A stretch of 64,000 bases of DNA from Pectobacterium parmentieri. Lineage in GTDB: Bacteria; Pseudomonadota; Gammaproteobacteria; Enterobacterales; Enterobacteriaceae. The stretch spans positions 3,472,001-3,536,000 of the forward strand of contig NZ_CP015749.1 in NCBI RefSeq assembly GCF_001742145.1, written 5' to 3'. Positions 53,464 through 63,132 of this stretch are shown one piece after another. The number at the start of each line of letters is the position of its first letter. Positions within the stretch are counted from its first letter, which is position 1. A program made the translations under genes and the position numbers. The notes beneath the pieces were generated by a model. The model saw nothing but the letters and a program-made list of their open reading frames with translations, was not told where the DNA came from and did no database searches.

Positions 53464-55254
53464 ATGGGTAAGGCCAAGGAAAAACTACAGCTTATCCAAT
53501 ACTCAGTCTCGCTTTTGCTTCGTTCTTCGCCGACGTTGTCCTGCCTTTTTCTGATACTAATTACGCTACAGGGACTCTTGCCTACGCTGAGCGTGATGAC
53601 AAGCATACATCTTGGGAACATTATCAGCAGTGCAGACCATAGCGGGCTCACAACCGTTGCCATACTATGGGCGCTGACCTTCGTTATCCCAGGGGTTTTG
53701 GCCCCAGTTATCAGTACGCTACAAAGCATTCTGAATTCTAAAGCCACGTTCCTGACGCAAAGAAAAATAATGGAGGCCGCCTGCCGGATTGACGACCTGA
53801 TGCTGATTGAATCGCCAGATCTTCATGACGATCTGGAGGTCTTATCCCGAGAAGCAGCACACCGCCCCCTTAATCTACTGGTCAATTTGATCGATATTTT
53901 CAGGGGAACTCTGACGCTGCTCAGTTTGTCTCTGGTCCTGGCATCGGTGGTATGGTGGCTACCGCTGGCGTTTCTGCTCCCGCTGGTTCCCGTGACGTTT
54001 GCAGTAGCGTATTCGCAGATAGATATCTTCAAAGCAATGCTTGGGAAAGGGATGCCAGCAAGAAGGATAAAGTATTTTCTCTCCGTACTGCTGGATGTGA
54101 AGCTTGCGAAAGAAATCCGGCTGTTCAACCTCTCCGGTTTTTTCCTCGATAAACACCGACAGTCTTTCAACGAACTTGAAGATGAGCTCAATCAGGTACG
54201 AAGAAAACAACTGATGCGTCCCCAGCCCTGGAACCTGCTTTATCTGCTGTGCTCACTGGGCGTCATGTTCTGGTTTGTCAATTACCTTTCTACCGGGAAA
54301 ATCTCCGTGGGTGGGCTGCTGGGAACGATCCAGTCCATCTCCTTCTTTGGCCTGTCCTGCCAGTGGATGGTGTATTCATTTGCCAACGTGGGTGTCTGCT
54401 TCGGTTTTTTCGCCCGGCTGAAAGCATTGGAAACCGTGGCAGCAGCGCCTCAGGCTCCCCCTGAGGAGCCGTGGCCAGCTCCGCTACATGAGATCCGGTT
54501 TGAGGACGTCTCATTTGCCTATCAGGATGATAATTTCGTGTTGAAGAACATCAACCTGACGCTTCGCGCTGGTGACCATCTTGCGATCGTGGGGGAAAAC
54601 GGTGCAGGTAAAAGCACGCTAATAAAGCTGCTTTGCAGGCTCTATCATCCAACATCAGGGCGCATAACCTGCAATGGTACAGATATCGCCAGAATAGATA
54701 TTTATCAGTGGCGCCGCCAACTCAGCGCCATATTCCAGGATTTTGGTCACTACAATCTAAATATAAAAGAAAACGTGACGTTCACCCATCTCTCCACTCT
54801 GGAAACAGAGCGTGGCTTTCTGGATGCCTGTGCAAAAGCCCAGTTTGCTCTGGGCAATGGTATCGCGCCAGATACCCTTATCGGCAAGGAATATGCCGGT
54901 ACAGAACTGTCGGGGGGGCAATGGCAGCGTCTGGCCCTCGCCCGCGCGCTGTATACTCCCGGCGAACTCATTATTCTGGATGAGCCAACAAGCGCCATGG
55001 ACCCCCGCGTTGAGGCAGAAATATTTCGTCAGTTCTCTACCCTTGTTCACGGAAAAACCGCTGTCATGGTCACCCATCGGCTCGGTGTGGTGAAGCATGC
55101 CAGCTACCTTATTGTTCTCAAACAGGGAGAAATTGTCGAACGAGGCACACCTGCAGATTTAGAGCAGGCGCGTGGAGAATATTACTCACTGCTGAAGTTG
55201 CAGCGGGAACAATATCAGTACGGGGAAGATAAAGAGGGTGACGTGGCCGGATAA
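53464..55254 (+). CDS. ABC exporter, fused permease and ATPase
   Basis: 596 residues. About six membrane helices occupy residues 20-330 (SCLFLILITLQGLLPTLSV, VWWLPLAFLLPLVPVTFAVA, SFFGLSCQWMVYSFANVGVC). The ATPase domain follows: Walker A GENGAGKST near 378, signature LSGGQWQR near 482, Walker B LIILDEPTSAMD. The half-transporter works as a homodimer. The membrane part resembles NisT-like exporters of modified peptides, judged by shape only. No biosynthesis or precursor gene is nearby except the doubtful peptide at 53323. Not in an operon. Confidence 0.88.
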   Translation: MGKAKEKLQLIQYSVSLLLRSSPTLSCLFLILITLQGLLPTLSVMTSIHLGNIISSADHSGLTTVAILWALTFVIPGVLAPVISTLQSILNSKATFLTQRKIMEAACRIDDLMLIESPDLHDDLEVLSREAAHRPLNLLVNLIDIFRGTLTLLSLSLVLASVVWWLPLAFLLPLVPVTFAVAYSQIDIFKAMLGKGMPARRIKYFLSVLLDVKLAKEIRLFNLSGFFLDKHRQSFNELEDELNQVRRKQLMRPQPWNLLYLLCSLGVMFWFVNYLSTGKISVGGLLGTIQSISFFGLSCQWMVYSFANVGVCFGFFARLKALETVAAAPQAPPEEPWPAPLHEIRFEDVSFAYQDDNFVLKNINLTLRAGDHLAIVGENGAGKSTLIKLLCRLYHPTSGRITCNGTDIARIDIYQWRRQLSAIFQDFGHYNLNIKENVTFTHLSTLETERGFLDACAKAQFALGNGIAPDTLIGKEYAGTELSGGQWQRLALARALYTPGELIILDEPTSAMDPRVEAEIFRQFSTLVHGKTAVMVTHRLGVVKHASYLIVLKQGEIVERGTPADLEQARGEYYSLLKLQREQYQYGEDKEGDVAG

Positions 55255-55547
55255 AACCCGTGAACTTGTGCACATAAGCAATTCCACAGGTCAATAAACC
55301 ATCAAATTCTTTAGCAGGAAAACGTCTGATGATTTGAAAACTCACGTCCCACTCATGATGATGTGCAACTCCCTCGTCACGCCACGACTTATCCCGCACC
55401 GTTTCTCTCCCCTAAAAATAAATTTTCCGATTCAATCTCTTATATTATTTGAATAATTTGGGATTTAGACCAAAACTAAATCATCTCCGAAAAATAATAG
55501 CGGTAGCGCGGTTTGTTTACCTCAGCGTTAGCCCTGTTTTTTTATCC
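55255..55547. other. Gap between exporter and interrupted ERIC
   Basis: About 290 bases. A minus-strand frame at 55118-55399 reads HHHEWDVSFQIIRRFPAKEF but has no convincing start or extension and partly overlaps the exporter gene. No terminator could be identified. Confidence 0.4.
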
Positions 55548-55744
55548 TATACCCTAAATAATTCGAGTTTCAGGACAAAACGTTAACGTTTTGAACAACG
55601 CAAAACGTTGGCCCTTTAGGGCGAGGCTCATTTATGGGACTCGTAACGTGGCAAGAAAAGGAATCCCGATGAGCTTACTCAGGTAAATGATTCGGGTGAG
55701 TGAACGCAGCCAACACAGATGTAACTTGAAGTATGACGGGTATA
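55548..55744. repeat. ERIC element interrupted by a 70-bp insert
   Basis: The ends TATACCCTAAATAATTCGAG and TTGAAGTATGACGGGTATA and the core AATCCCGATGAGCTTACTCA match the complete ERIC at 17382-17508. A block of about 70 bp (55576-55650) splits the element after GTTTCAGGA. The total length is 197 bp, exactly 70 more than the intact copy. It lies 75 bp upstream of the efflux operon. Confidence 0.85.
55576..55650 (+). repeat. Intergenic repeat element inside ERIC (copy C)
   Basis: CAAAACGTTAACGTTTTG, then AACAACGCAAAACGTTGGCC, then AGGGCGAGGCTCATTTATGG and GACTCGTAACG. It has the same block order as copies A and B. Confidence 0.7.
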
Positions 55745-55819
55745 CACAGGCATCACTTTTTCAGCGGACCTATTTTTATCAACTTGGCTGTAATTAGGTA
55801 AAAGGATGATTTCACCTAA

Positions 55820-57235
55820 ATGGCTCGAATAACACACGGTAAAACTCGGCTTCTGGCCTATTTCCCCGTAGCACTACTGCTATGCTGGTCGTCCACGGCT
55901 TTCGGACAAGCTATCTCATTTAGTCAGGCCTGGGTTCGTCTTCTGCAAAGCGATGACAGCATTGCCGCCGAACATGCAGGAGTCGATCGCGCTCAGTCCT
56001 TACAAGAATCCGCCAAAGGCCTCTATTGGCCACAGGTCAACGTAGGTGCCAGCTATACGCGCCTTGATAAGCCTGTCGAACTGGATGCGCGTGACCTTAA
56101 TCCACTGGCAAATCATCGGGACATCTTCGCCGCACTAAACCAGCTTGTTAACATCAGCGGCAATCCCTTCGTCACCCGCTTCACAGAACAAAACGTGGTC
56201 ACCAGTTCCGTTCAGGTCGTCTGGCCGTTATTCACTGGAGGCCGGATTGATGCCGCGCAGTCGATCCGTGCCGCACAGGTCAACGAGGCAGAACAGATGC
56301 TGATTGTCCGCACGCTGGCGCAGTTTGAGGCACTGGCACAGACCTACTACGGCGTGGTGATGGCACATCAGGTAATGAAGACGCGTCAGGATATAGAGAA
56401 AGGCATGGCGCAGCATTATGACCACGCTCGCAAGTTAGAAGCTCAGGGACAAATAGCCAGAGTCGAAGTACTGTCCGCACAATCCGCTTATGACATGGCG
56501 CGTATAGAAACACAAAAAGCACGGCGAAGTATGGAAACCACGGAAATGGTGTTCGCCAAACTCATCAAGACAGAAGGCGCAACGCCCTCCTCTTCGCTGT
56601 TCGTCAACAAAACGCTTCCCGAACTGCCGGCGTTGGTGAAACAAACGCTCAATACGCACCCCGGCTTAAAGGTGCTCTCCGCCAAGCGCGATCAGGCCAA
56701 GGATCTCATCCGTATTGAGCGCGCCAAATACGCTCCTGACGTATTTCTATTCGGCAACTATCAACTCTATGAGCAGGACACGCTGGCAGCCAGAACGACG
56801 CCAGATTGGATGGTAGGCGTCGGCGTATCCGTCCCGCTCATCAGCCGTGAAGGCCGTTCTGATAATATCGCCGCCGCGAAAAGCGCAGAAATGCAGGTTA
56901 ACCATCTGGAAGCAGATATGCGGCAAAACCTTGAGATCGCGGTCGAAAGCACGTGGCGAGAAGCCAGGTTAGCGTTGGAAGAGTTCAATTCCCTGTCTTC
57001 GACGGAAAAACTGGCAGAAGAGAACGTTCAATTACGCAACAAGGCGTTTATGCAAGGCATGTCTACTTCGCTGGACGTTGTAGATGCGTTGAATCAGTTG
57101 GCCGGAGCCAAAACACAGCGCGCCTCCGCAGCCTATCGTTACGTGGTTTCCATCGCTAGGCTGATGGCTATTTCCAGCCAGATAAACCGTTTCTCTGACT
57201 ACCAGACCCAATACGCTATACAGGTGATGCCATGA
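55820..57235 (+). CDS. TolC-family outer-membrane efflux protein
   Basis: 471 residues. Signal peptide at about 1-30 (LAYFPVALLLCWSSTAFG). Two OEP repeats of long helices follow: AWVRLLQSDDSIAAEHAGVD, SAKGLYWPQVNVGASYTRLD, KVLSAKRDQAKDLIRIERAK and YAPDVFLFGNYQLYEQDTLA. The DVVDALNQLAGAKTQRASAA end is typical. It forms the outer-membrane duct of a tripartite efflux pump with the next three genes. Its stop overlaps the following start (ATGA). An AAAAGGATG lies upstream of ATG 55820, rather far for a ribosome-binding site. Confidence 0.88.
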   Translation: MARITHGKTRLLAYFPVALLLCWSSTAFGQAISFSQAWVRLLQSDDSIAAEHAGVDRAQSLQESAKGLYWPQVNVGASYTRLDKPVELDARDLNPLANHRDIFAALNQLVNISGNPFVTRFTEQNVVTSSVQVVWPLFTGGRIDAAQSIRAAQVNEAEQMLIVRTLAQFEALAQTYYGVVMAHQVMKTRQDIEKGMAQHYDHARKLEAQGQIARVEVLSAQSAYDMARIETQKARRSMETTEMVFAKLIKTEGATPSSSLFVNKTLPELPALVKQTLNTHPGLKVLSAKRDQAKDLIRIERAKYAPDVFLFGNYQLYEQDTLAARTTPDWMVGVGVSVPLISREGRSDNIAAAKSAEMQVNHLEADMRQNLEIAVESTWREARLALEEFNSLSSTEKLAEENVQLRNKAFMQGMSTSLDVVDALNQLAGAKTQRASAAYRYVVSIARLMAISSQINRFSDYQTQYAIQVMP

Positions 57236-58230
57236 CACAACCGCACTCCTCTTCGCGTTCGAAGCGCAAATGGATCCTTCAGGCTATCTTGGTGATTGTG
57301 GTGATCTGGATAGCGTATCGCTTCTGGCTTGCCTACCAGCCCGAACCAATACGGTTACAGGGGCAAATCGAAGCGCAGCAGTATTCGGTGTCTTCCAAAG
57401 TACCAGGCCGCATTGCTGATGTACGAGTAGAAAAAGGCCAGCAGCTTGACGTCGGCGATCTCGTCTTCACGCTCCTGACCCCGGAACTCGATGCCAAGCT
57501 GGAACAGGCGAAAGCGGGTGAAGCCGCGGCTGGCGCAGTGGCGCTGGAGGCCAAAAAAGGCGCACGTGAGCAGCAGATCGCCGCTGCAAAAGATCAGTGG
57601 CAAAAAGCCAAGGCCGGTTCCGAGCTAAGCCATAAAACCTATCTGCGTGTGCAAAATCTCTATCAGGAAGGTGTACTGCCGCTGCAAAAACGGGATGAAG
57701 CCAAAGCCTCGTGGGATGCCGCACGCTATACCGAAGGGATGGCCTGGCAGGAATACCAAATGGCGTTAGAAGGCACCCGTAAAGAAACCCAGGTTGCCGC
57801 AGAGGAAAAAGCCCGTATGGCTGCTGGTTCCGTCGCAGAAGTGGAAGCCTATCTGGCAGAAGCGCGCGTCGTCAGCCCGCACACGGGTGAAGTCAGCAAT
57901 GTGCTACTGCGCAGCGGCGAAATTGCACCACAGGGTTTTCCCGTGGTTACGCTACTGGACATGAGTGACATCTGGATACAGTTGGCGGTACGCGAAGATC
58001 TGCTTGAGCACTTTGCGATGGGCACCGAGTTTGAGGCACGTATCCCAGCCCTCAATAACCAGACATTCCGGTTTAAGGTGTCTTACGTTTCCGTTATGGG
58101 GGATTTTGCCACATGGCGGGCGACGGACACCCGACAAGGGTTTGATATGCGGACGTTTGAGGTAGAAGCCCGGCCGATTCAACTGATTAACGGGCTGCGC
58201 GTTGGCATGAGCGCACTGGTAGAAATGTGA
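57232..58230 (+). CDS. HlyD-family periplasmic adaptor
   Basis: 332 residues. One N-terminal membrane helix (ILQAILVIVVIWIAYRFWLA), then a biotinyl-lipoyl-like half motif (VSSKVPGRIADVRVEKGQQL, DVGDLVFTLL), a coiled-coil hairpin at about 90-190, and a second lipoyl half (VVSPHTGEVSNVLLRSGEIA, PQGFPVVTLLDMSDIWIQLA). It links the inner-membrane transporter to the TolC-type protein. Overlaps both neighbours by a few bases. Confidence 0.9.
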   Translation: MTQPHSSSRSKRKWILQAILVIVVIWIAYRFWLAYQPEPIRLQGQIEAQQYSVSSKVPGRIADVRVEKGQQLDVGDLVFTLLTPELDAKLEQAKAGEAAAGAVALEAKKGAREQQIAAAKDQWQKAKAGSELSHKTYLRVQNLYQEGVLPLQKRDEAKASWDAARYTEGMAWQEYQMALEGTRKETQVAAEEKARMAAGSVAEVEAYLAEARVVSPHTGEVSNVLLRSGEIAPQGFPVVTLLDMSDIWIQLAVREDLLEHFAMGTEFEARIPALNNQTFRFKVSYVSVMGDFATWRATDTRQGFDMRTFEVEARPIQLINGLRVGMSALVEM

Positions 58231-59348
58231 TGATTCGCGAATGGAGGGCGCTGTGGCGTGACCGCTGGGGGATGGCTTTAGCGCTCTGGCTGCCGCTTTT
58301 CACGATGCTGATAGTCTGGTGGACGCTATCCGGCGCTATTGTCCGCGAACTTCCCATCGGCCTGATTGATCTGGACAACAGCACGATGTCACGCCAGTTC
58401 GCCAGAGAGTTGCATGCCTCATCATCCTTCGACCTGAACCATCAATTTTCATCGATAGCAGAAGGCTCGACCTCGTTGCGTGGCGGCGAGATCTATGCGC
58501 TAGTGGTTATCCCCCGCCACTTTGAGCGTGATATTCGTCTAAAAACATTACCGACGATTACTGCCTGGAATAATGGGCAGTTCGTCCTGATTGCCAAAGT
58601 CATCAACAGTTCATTGGCGCTGGTAGCGGGAACATTCAACGGACAGATTGCCGTGGTGCAGGCATTATCTCAGGGAGCAGCCGTTCCCGAAGCCAAAGGG
58701 TTGGCAGTGCCGATTGGCGGGCAGATTACCGCACTGTTCAACCAGAACGCCAACTACGCCCAGTTTTTGCTGAACGCGATTATCCCCTCGATCTGGTCGG
58801 TGCTGCTCGCGCTATACGGCCTGAATACGCTGGCTCGAGAGGATCGGCACGGGGCACGTTGGGTGCCAGAGAACCCTGCTACCGCTATCGGTTCTAAATT
58901 CCTGACACACTGGCTAATTGGCTGGGCATGGGGCGGCATCTGGAGCTATGGGCTGTATAGCCTACTTGATTACCCGCTCAACGGTTCAGCACTGCTGCTA
59001 TTTGCCTCGATCGGCGTGGTCGCCGGTGCCTGCGTCGCACTGGGCATGGCCTTTTACGCGCTGATTCGTGATCCGGCACGCGCCGTCTCCATTGTCGGGG
59101 CGTTAATGGCCCCCGGCCTGGCGTTTATGGGCATCACCTTTCCCGCTGCGGCGATGGAGACCTTCGCCACATTCTGGCGACAGTTACTGCCCGTCGCGCA
59201 CTATGGCGATATCGCGATTGCCATCACCAGCTACGGTGCCGGAATCATGCAGATCACGCCCGCATTGGCTGCGCTCGCCTGCTTTTGGTTACTGCTCCCG
59301 CTCACCCTTTGGTGCTACCGACTCAGTGACAAGGAGACAGCATGCTAA
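58230..59348 (+). CDS. ABC-2 type permease 1
   Basis: 372 residues from ATG 58230 (TGATG overlap with the adaptor); GTG 58227 is possible. ABC2_membrane_3 architecture: one N-terminal helix (MALALWLPLFTMLIVWWTLS), a large periplasmic domain with RELPIGLIDLDNSTMSRQFA and GGEIYALVVIPRHFERDIRL, then five C-terminal helices (AFMGITFPAAAMETFATFWR region). It resembles YhhJ/YbhS-type permeases. No ATPase gene is in the operon. Confidence 0.87.
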   Translation: MIREWRALWRDRWGMALALWLPLFTMLIVWWTLSGAIVRELPIGLIDLDNSTMSRQFARELHASSSFDLNHQFSSIAEGSTSLRGGEIYALVVIPRHFERDIRLKTLPTITAWNNGQFVLIAKVINSSLALVAGTFNGQIAVVQALSQGAAVPEAKGLAVPIGGQITALFNQNANYAQFLLNAIIPSIWSVLLALYGLNTLAREDRHGARWVPENPATAIGSKFLTHWLIGWAWGGIWSYGLYSLLDYPLNGSALLLFASIGVVAGACVALGMAFYALIRDPARAVSIVGALMAPGLAFMGITFPAAAMETFATFWRQLLPVAHYGDIAIAITSYGAGIMQITPALAALACFWLLLPLTLWCYRLSDKETAC

Positions 59349-60520
59349 CCCTCGCCACTCTCATTCGGTTTGAGCTGCGCAGCTTACTGCGCGATCCGAC
59401 CATTTTGCTCACCCTGTTCGGCGGCATCCTGCTCTATTCCTTTATCTATCCGCGTCCTTACCTCGCCCAAACGCCGCGCGAACTTCCAGTAGTGCTGGTC
59501 GATGAAGATGGAACCCAGCTCTCACGCCGCCTCGCCTTTATGGCTGACGCCACGCCGGAAATACGACTGGTGGCGCAGCGCAATACGCTGGAGGAAGCAA
59601 AAACGCAGCTTCTGCAAGGCGAAGCGAAGGGGATTCTCTACATTCCACGCCACTTCTATCGCGACATCATGCAGGGGAAAAGCGTTACGGTAAGCTATTC
59701 AGCCGATGCCAGCTACTTCCTGATCTACGGCGCGATCGCGCAGTCTCTCGCGACAGTCGGCGGTACTGTTGGCGCACAAGTTAAAGTCGCCCGGCTGCTG
59801 GCTCAGGGGGAAGGCATGCCCGCCGCCAGTTCACAATGGCAAGCCACTTCACTGAATGCCGTACCGGTATTTAACCCAACCATGGGCTATGTCGATTACG
59901 TAGTTCCAGGTGTCTTCATGTTGATATTGCACCAGATTTTGCTGATGGGGTGCGGCCTGCTCGGTGCCGGACAAAATCAGCGCACGCGCTCCGGCGGCGT
60001 TCGCTACTGGCAATATGCCGCGCCGTGGCGTTTACTGCTGGCACGTACCGCAGTCATTGGCGGTGCCTACCTGCTCTCGCTTCTCTACATGCTCGGTTTT
60101 TGCCTTGATGCCTATGGTATTGCACGTGAGGCTAGCATGAGCCAACTGCTGCTGTTTACGCTGCCTTTTCTACTCTCAACGCTGTGGCTCGGCGTGGTGC
60201 TGGGCGCCGCTTTTACGCGTAAAGATCTCCCTAGTCAGGCGGTGCTGCTGTCTTCCATTCCGATTGTCTTTCTTGCTGGCTTCATCTGGCCCGTAGAAAT
60301 GATCCCAGCACCGCTGAACTGGTTGGCTCAGTGGATCCCTGCTGTTTTCACGATTCAGGGAATATTGCGTCTTAATCAGATGGGGGCGGATTTCACCCAG
60401 ATCGGCGCATTTTGGTGGCACCTGTGGATGCTGGCGGGGATATACGGCCTGCTGGCGTGGGGTATGCTCGGGTATCGGCAACGGCAACACCGTCGAGAAA
60501 ATCGGGCCGCACGTCAATAA
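59342..60520 (+). CDS. ABC-2 type permease 2
   Basis: 392 residues, overlapping permease 1 by 7 bp and built the same way: helix 1 (TILLTLFGGILLYSFIYPRP), periplasmic domain with RELPVVLVDEDGTQLSRRLA and GEAKGILYIPRHFYRDIMQG, then five helices and a basic tail. The parallel NLPIGLID/ELPVVLVDEDG segments show that permeases 1 and 2 are paralogues, probably a heterodimer. The ATPase that would energise them is not encoded in the window. A hairpin follows the stop. Confidence 0.87.
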   Translation: MLTLATLIRFELRSLLRDPTILLTLFGGILLYSFIYPRPYLAQTPRELPVVLVDEDGTQLSRRLAFMADATPEIRLVAQRNTLEEAKTQLLQGEAKGILYIPRHFYRDIMQGKSVTVSYSADASYFLIYGAIAQSLATVGGTVGAQVKVARLLAQGEGMPAASSQWQATSLNAVPVFNPTMGYVDYVVPGVFMLILHQILLMGCGLLGAGQNQRTRSGGVRYWQYAAPWRLLLARTAVIGGAYLLSLLYMLGFCLDAYGIAREASMSQLLLFTLPFLLSTLWLGVVLGAAFTRKDLPSQAVLLSSIPIVFLAGFIWPVEMIPAPLNWLAQWIPAVFTIQGILRLNQMGADFTQIGAFWWHLWMLAGIYGLLAWGMLGYRQRQHRRENRAARQ

Positions 60521-60529
60521 CGGGAATAC

Positions 60530-60553
60530 TGTCCCGGCGGACACACCGGGACA
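60530..60553. terminator. Hairpin between the convergent efflux and hydrolase genes
   Basis: TGTCCCGG and CCGGGACA form a perfect 8-bp stem with an 8-base loop, ten bases after the permease stop. No T-run on the plus strand. Confidence 0.55.
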
Positions 60554-60583
60554 AGAGGTTTACGGTTTTGCTGTCATGTCTGA

Positions 60584-61714
60584 CTATTTTCCCAACACGA
60601 AGGGAACAGAATTACGCAGTGAAACGTTAACCGTTTCGCTGTGGTTCATGCCTTTATATTCGTGCACATCGGCTGACGTCCCCGCACTCACGACATCTTC
60701 CGCAAAGTGAACCTGCATCTTGGTAGGCACGTTGATGTCATTGGTTCCAATCCCGATAAAGACGGGAGGGGTAACATAGAGTGTGTTATAGCGCAAACTC
60801 GCGGTTTGGCTATCCAGTAATTGCTGGATCGCTGGTTTCAGACTATTGGCAGCATTCAGCCCCTCATCCATCACTTTTTGCGTCAGTTCGCCGATACACA
60901 TTGTACGAGCATCCTCTACAAGGGCAGCCGCTTTCGGCGTGAAATAATCATCGACATTAAGCCCTTTATTTACATCGGCTGCTGACAGGTAGATATACAT
61001 CACATAAGGGATTTTAGGATCGCCGCCCTCTGTGCTTCCCCCGGCAAAAAGTTCTGCCGCCGAGGTTTTATCATCAAAATAGGGCGTGCCAGTCAATACG
61101 GTCGATGCGATATTCAGGTTCGGTGCATAACCCGGTTGATAGCCCGTACTCGCAAAAGCCGCGTGTGCCCCTTGCGACTGGCCGACGATCGTCAACTTAT
61201 TTTGCAGCGGGAATGTGGTCAGTGATGCTTTGACGCTATCCAACACGCTCCATGCCTCACCACGTGAATTGAGGTAGTGATGCAAGCCAGCAGACCCAAG
61301 CCCCGCATAGTCCGGTGCCACAATAGCAAAACCCAGCGACAGCCAAGTATTCAGATACTGAGCATCCCGAGCGGAACGCGGATTGAGAGAAGGCGCGCAG
61401 GAGGCGCCCACGCCAATCGTCCCATGTGTCCATACCACAACCGGCCAACCCTCTTTTGGTGCCTCACCTTTGGGGATGAAAACCGCGCCGGTGTCTTCCC
61501 GTAGGCTTTTGCCATCGACCCCGCTCTTCGAATAATACTGGATCCGATATTGTTCCCCTGCCTCCATGAGGCCGTTTTTCGTATCCAACGTCGTCTTTTC
61601 TATCAGGGTGCCCGGCGTTTTCGTCTCAGCAAAAGTCAGCGGAGCCATCATCCCGACAGAAATAGCCAGAAGTAACGCTAAGGGTTTTTGCTTTAGTTTA
61701 GGCACATGAAACAT
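60584..61714 (-). CDS. Secreted alpha/beta-hydrolase (secretory-lipase family)
   Basis: 376 residues from ATG 61714 with GGAG upstream. Signal peptide at about 1-29 (LALLLAISVGMMAPLTFA). The catalytic Ser lies in GQSQGAHAAF near 178, the Asp in GIGTNDINVPTK and the His in KGMNHSETV. WPVVVWTHGTIGVGASCAPS provides the oxyanion region, and the Cys pair fits an exported enzyme. It resembles the PF03583 secretory lipases, so an esterase/lipase acting on plant or microbial esters is likely. The substrate is unknown. Single gene. Confidence 0.85.
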   Translation of the reverse strand: MFHVPKLKQKPLALLLAISVGMMAPLTFAETKTPGTLIEKTTLDTKNGLMEAGEQYRIQYYSKSGVDGKSLREDTGAVFIPKGEAPKEGWPVVVWTHGTIGVGASCAPSLNPRSARDAQYLNTWLSLGFAIVAPDYAGLGSAGLHHYLNSRGEAWSVLDSVKASLTTFPLQNKLTIVGQSQGAHAAFASTGYQPGYAPNLNIASTVLTGTPYFDDKTSAAELFAGGSTEGGDPKIPYVMYIYLSAADVNKGLNVDDYFTPKAAALVEDARTMCIGELTQKVMDEGLNAANSLKPAIQQLLDSQTASLRYNTLYVTPPVFIGIGTNDINVPTKMQVHFAEDVVSAGTSADVHEYKGMNHSETVNVSLRNSVPFVLGK

Positions 61715-62010
61715 AACTTTTCTCCAGAGTTATTTAAGTGGGCATCACTCTAAAGATAGTTCAGTTATGGATTAAATTGCGTAAAGGAGGTTATTTTTAT
61801 CAATAAATTCAATAGTTAGCTAATTTTTAGTCAAGAGAAGTTAACGTTATAACGATCTTTACATTGGCGTTACCAACGCCAGATCGACTGACGGGTATTC
61901 ACCGGAGGAGTCTACACGCGTGCGGTACTGCGAACCATTCGGACGATAATGCGCGGCTCCTAAATCACCTCATGCAAGACGTGCTCAGAAGCCGCTAAAG
62001 AGAAGGGAAT
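61715..62010. other. Gap between hydrolase and roxA
   Basis: 296 bases, AT-rich next to the hydrolase start and mixed further on. No ORF, repeat or clear terminator seen. Confidence 0.5.
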
Positions 62011-63132
62011 TTATTCGTCAAAGAACCAGTAGCCCTGATTAACCAACGCGGTTAATTCAGCCACGAATGCCGGATTCTCTAGTGCCTTGCCCAGTTCTTT
62101 TTTACCGAGAACGGTGTAACGACACAATGCATCAGCCGCTTTTGGATCGACGGTATCCAGCCGTTCGCTATTGATGAAGTAGTCACCGCCCACTTCCAAA
62201 ACTCGTAGCCCGCTCAGACGCGTCAACACACCACCGTCTATCAGTGCACCGATAATCTCATCCTGCTCATAAGGCGGTTCCGCCGGAGCGATATCCAACT
62301 CGTGGCGCGGCGTTGTCACAAAGCGACCAAACCACGCTTTAAGCGCTTCTGGCTGATTAATCACGTCGATCATCATCTCGCGCAGACGGTCAAACTCATA
62401 GGCTTCAACCCGCCCAGGATGTTCCCGACAGGTCAAATCAGGGTCGCTATAGTGCTCACCGCCGAGATCGTTCTCCAGCACGTAGTCAGCAAAACTGCTG
62501 ATTAAGTCTCTACCGTTCGGCCCACGGAACCCCACAGAATAGTTAAGGGCGGTTTCGTGCGTAAAGCCATCATGTGGGAAGCCTGGCGGAATATAGAGAA
62601 TGTCACCCGGCTCAAGATCTTCATCAATGATCGGCGGGAACGGATCGACATGCAGCAGCGCAGGATGCGAGCAGAACTGACGCATTGGCAGTTTGTCGCC
62701 CACGCGCCAGCGGCGGCTGCCCATCCCCTGAATGATGAAGACATCGTACTGATCGATGTGTGGGCCAACACCGCCGCCCGGTACGGAAAAGGAGATCATC
62801 AGATCGTCTAAACGCCAGTCCGGCAACACACGGAACGGGCGTACAAGTTCAGCAGACGGCGCATGCCAGTGGTTCACCGCCTGAGCCAACAGCGACCAGC
62901 CGGTTTCACCCAGATGATCAAAATGTTCAAACGGCCCGTTACTGGCCTGCCACTGACCATCTTTATGGCTAACCAGACGGCTATCAACCTCAGCCTCCAT
63001 CGCCAGACCTGCCAGCTCGTCCGGCGTAATCGGATCGACGAAATTAGGGAAAGCATTCTTCAGTACAACAGGTTTTTTTTGCCAGTATTTTTCTAAGAAT
63101 TCGGGCCAATTAAGATTAAGTTGATAAGCCAT
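62011..63132 (-). CDS. roxA: Ribosomal protein uL16 arginine hydroxylase RoxA (YcfD)
   Basis: 373 residues, JmjC-type cupin oxygenase. The start MAYQLNLNWPEFLEKYWQKK is conserved. Iron ligands are in the HxD of GPHIDQYDVF near 125 and a distal His in IPPGFPHDGFTHE; the 2-oxoglutarate-binding RxS-type region and a C-terminal winged-helix domain (IIGALIDGGVLTRLSG) follow. It hydroxylates a conserved Arg of ribosomal protein L16. Close to E. coli YcfD. Single gene with a 343-bp upstream gap. Confidence 0.95.
   Translation of the reverse strand: MAYQLNLNWPEFLEKYWQKKPVVLKNAFPNFVDPITPDELAGLAMEAEVDSRLVSHKDGQWQASNGPFEHFDHLGETGWSLLAQAVNHWHAPSAELVRPFRVLPDWRLDDLMISFSVPGGGVGPHIDQYDVFIIQGMGSRRWRVGDKLPMRQFCSHPALLHVDPFPPIIDEDLEPGDILYIPPGFPHDGFTHETALNYSVGFRGPNGRDLISSFADYVLENDLGGEHYSDPDLTCREHPGRVEAYEFDRLREMMIDVINQPEALKAWFGRFVTTPRHELDIAPAEPPYEQDEIIGALIDGGVLTRLSGLRVLEVGGDYFINSERLDTVDPKAADALCRYTVLGKKELGKALENPAFVAELTALVNQGYWFFDE

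Noticed and set aside
55118..55399. Minus-strand ORF starting HHHEWDVSFQ-like sequence
   Set aside because: Overlaps the ABC exporter 3' end, needs a GTG start without a ribosome-binding site, and half of it is antisense to coding sequence.
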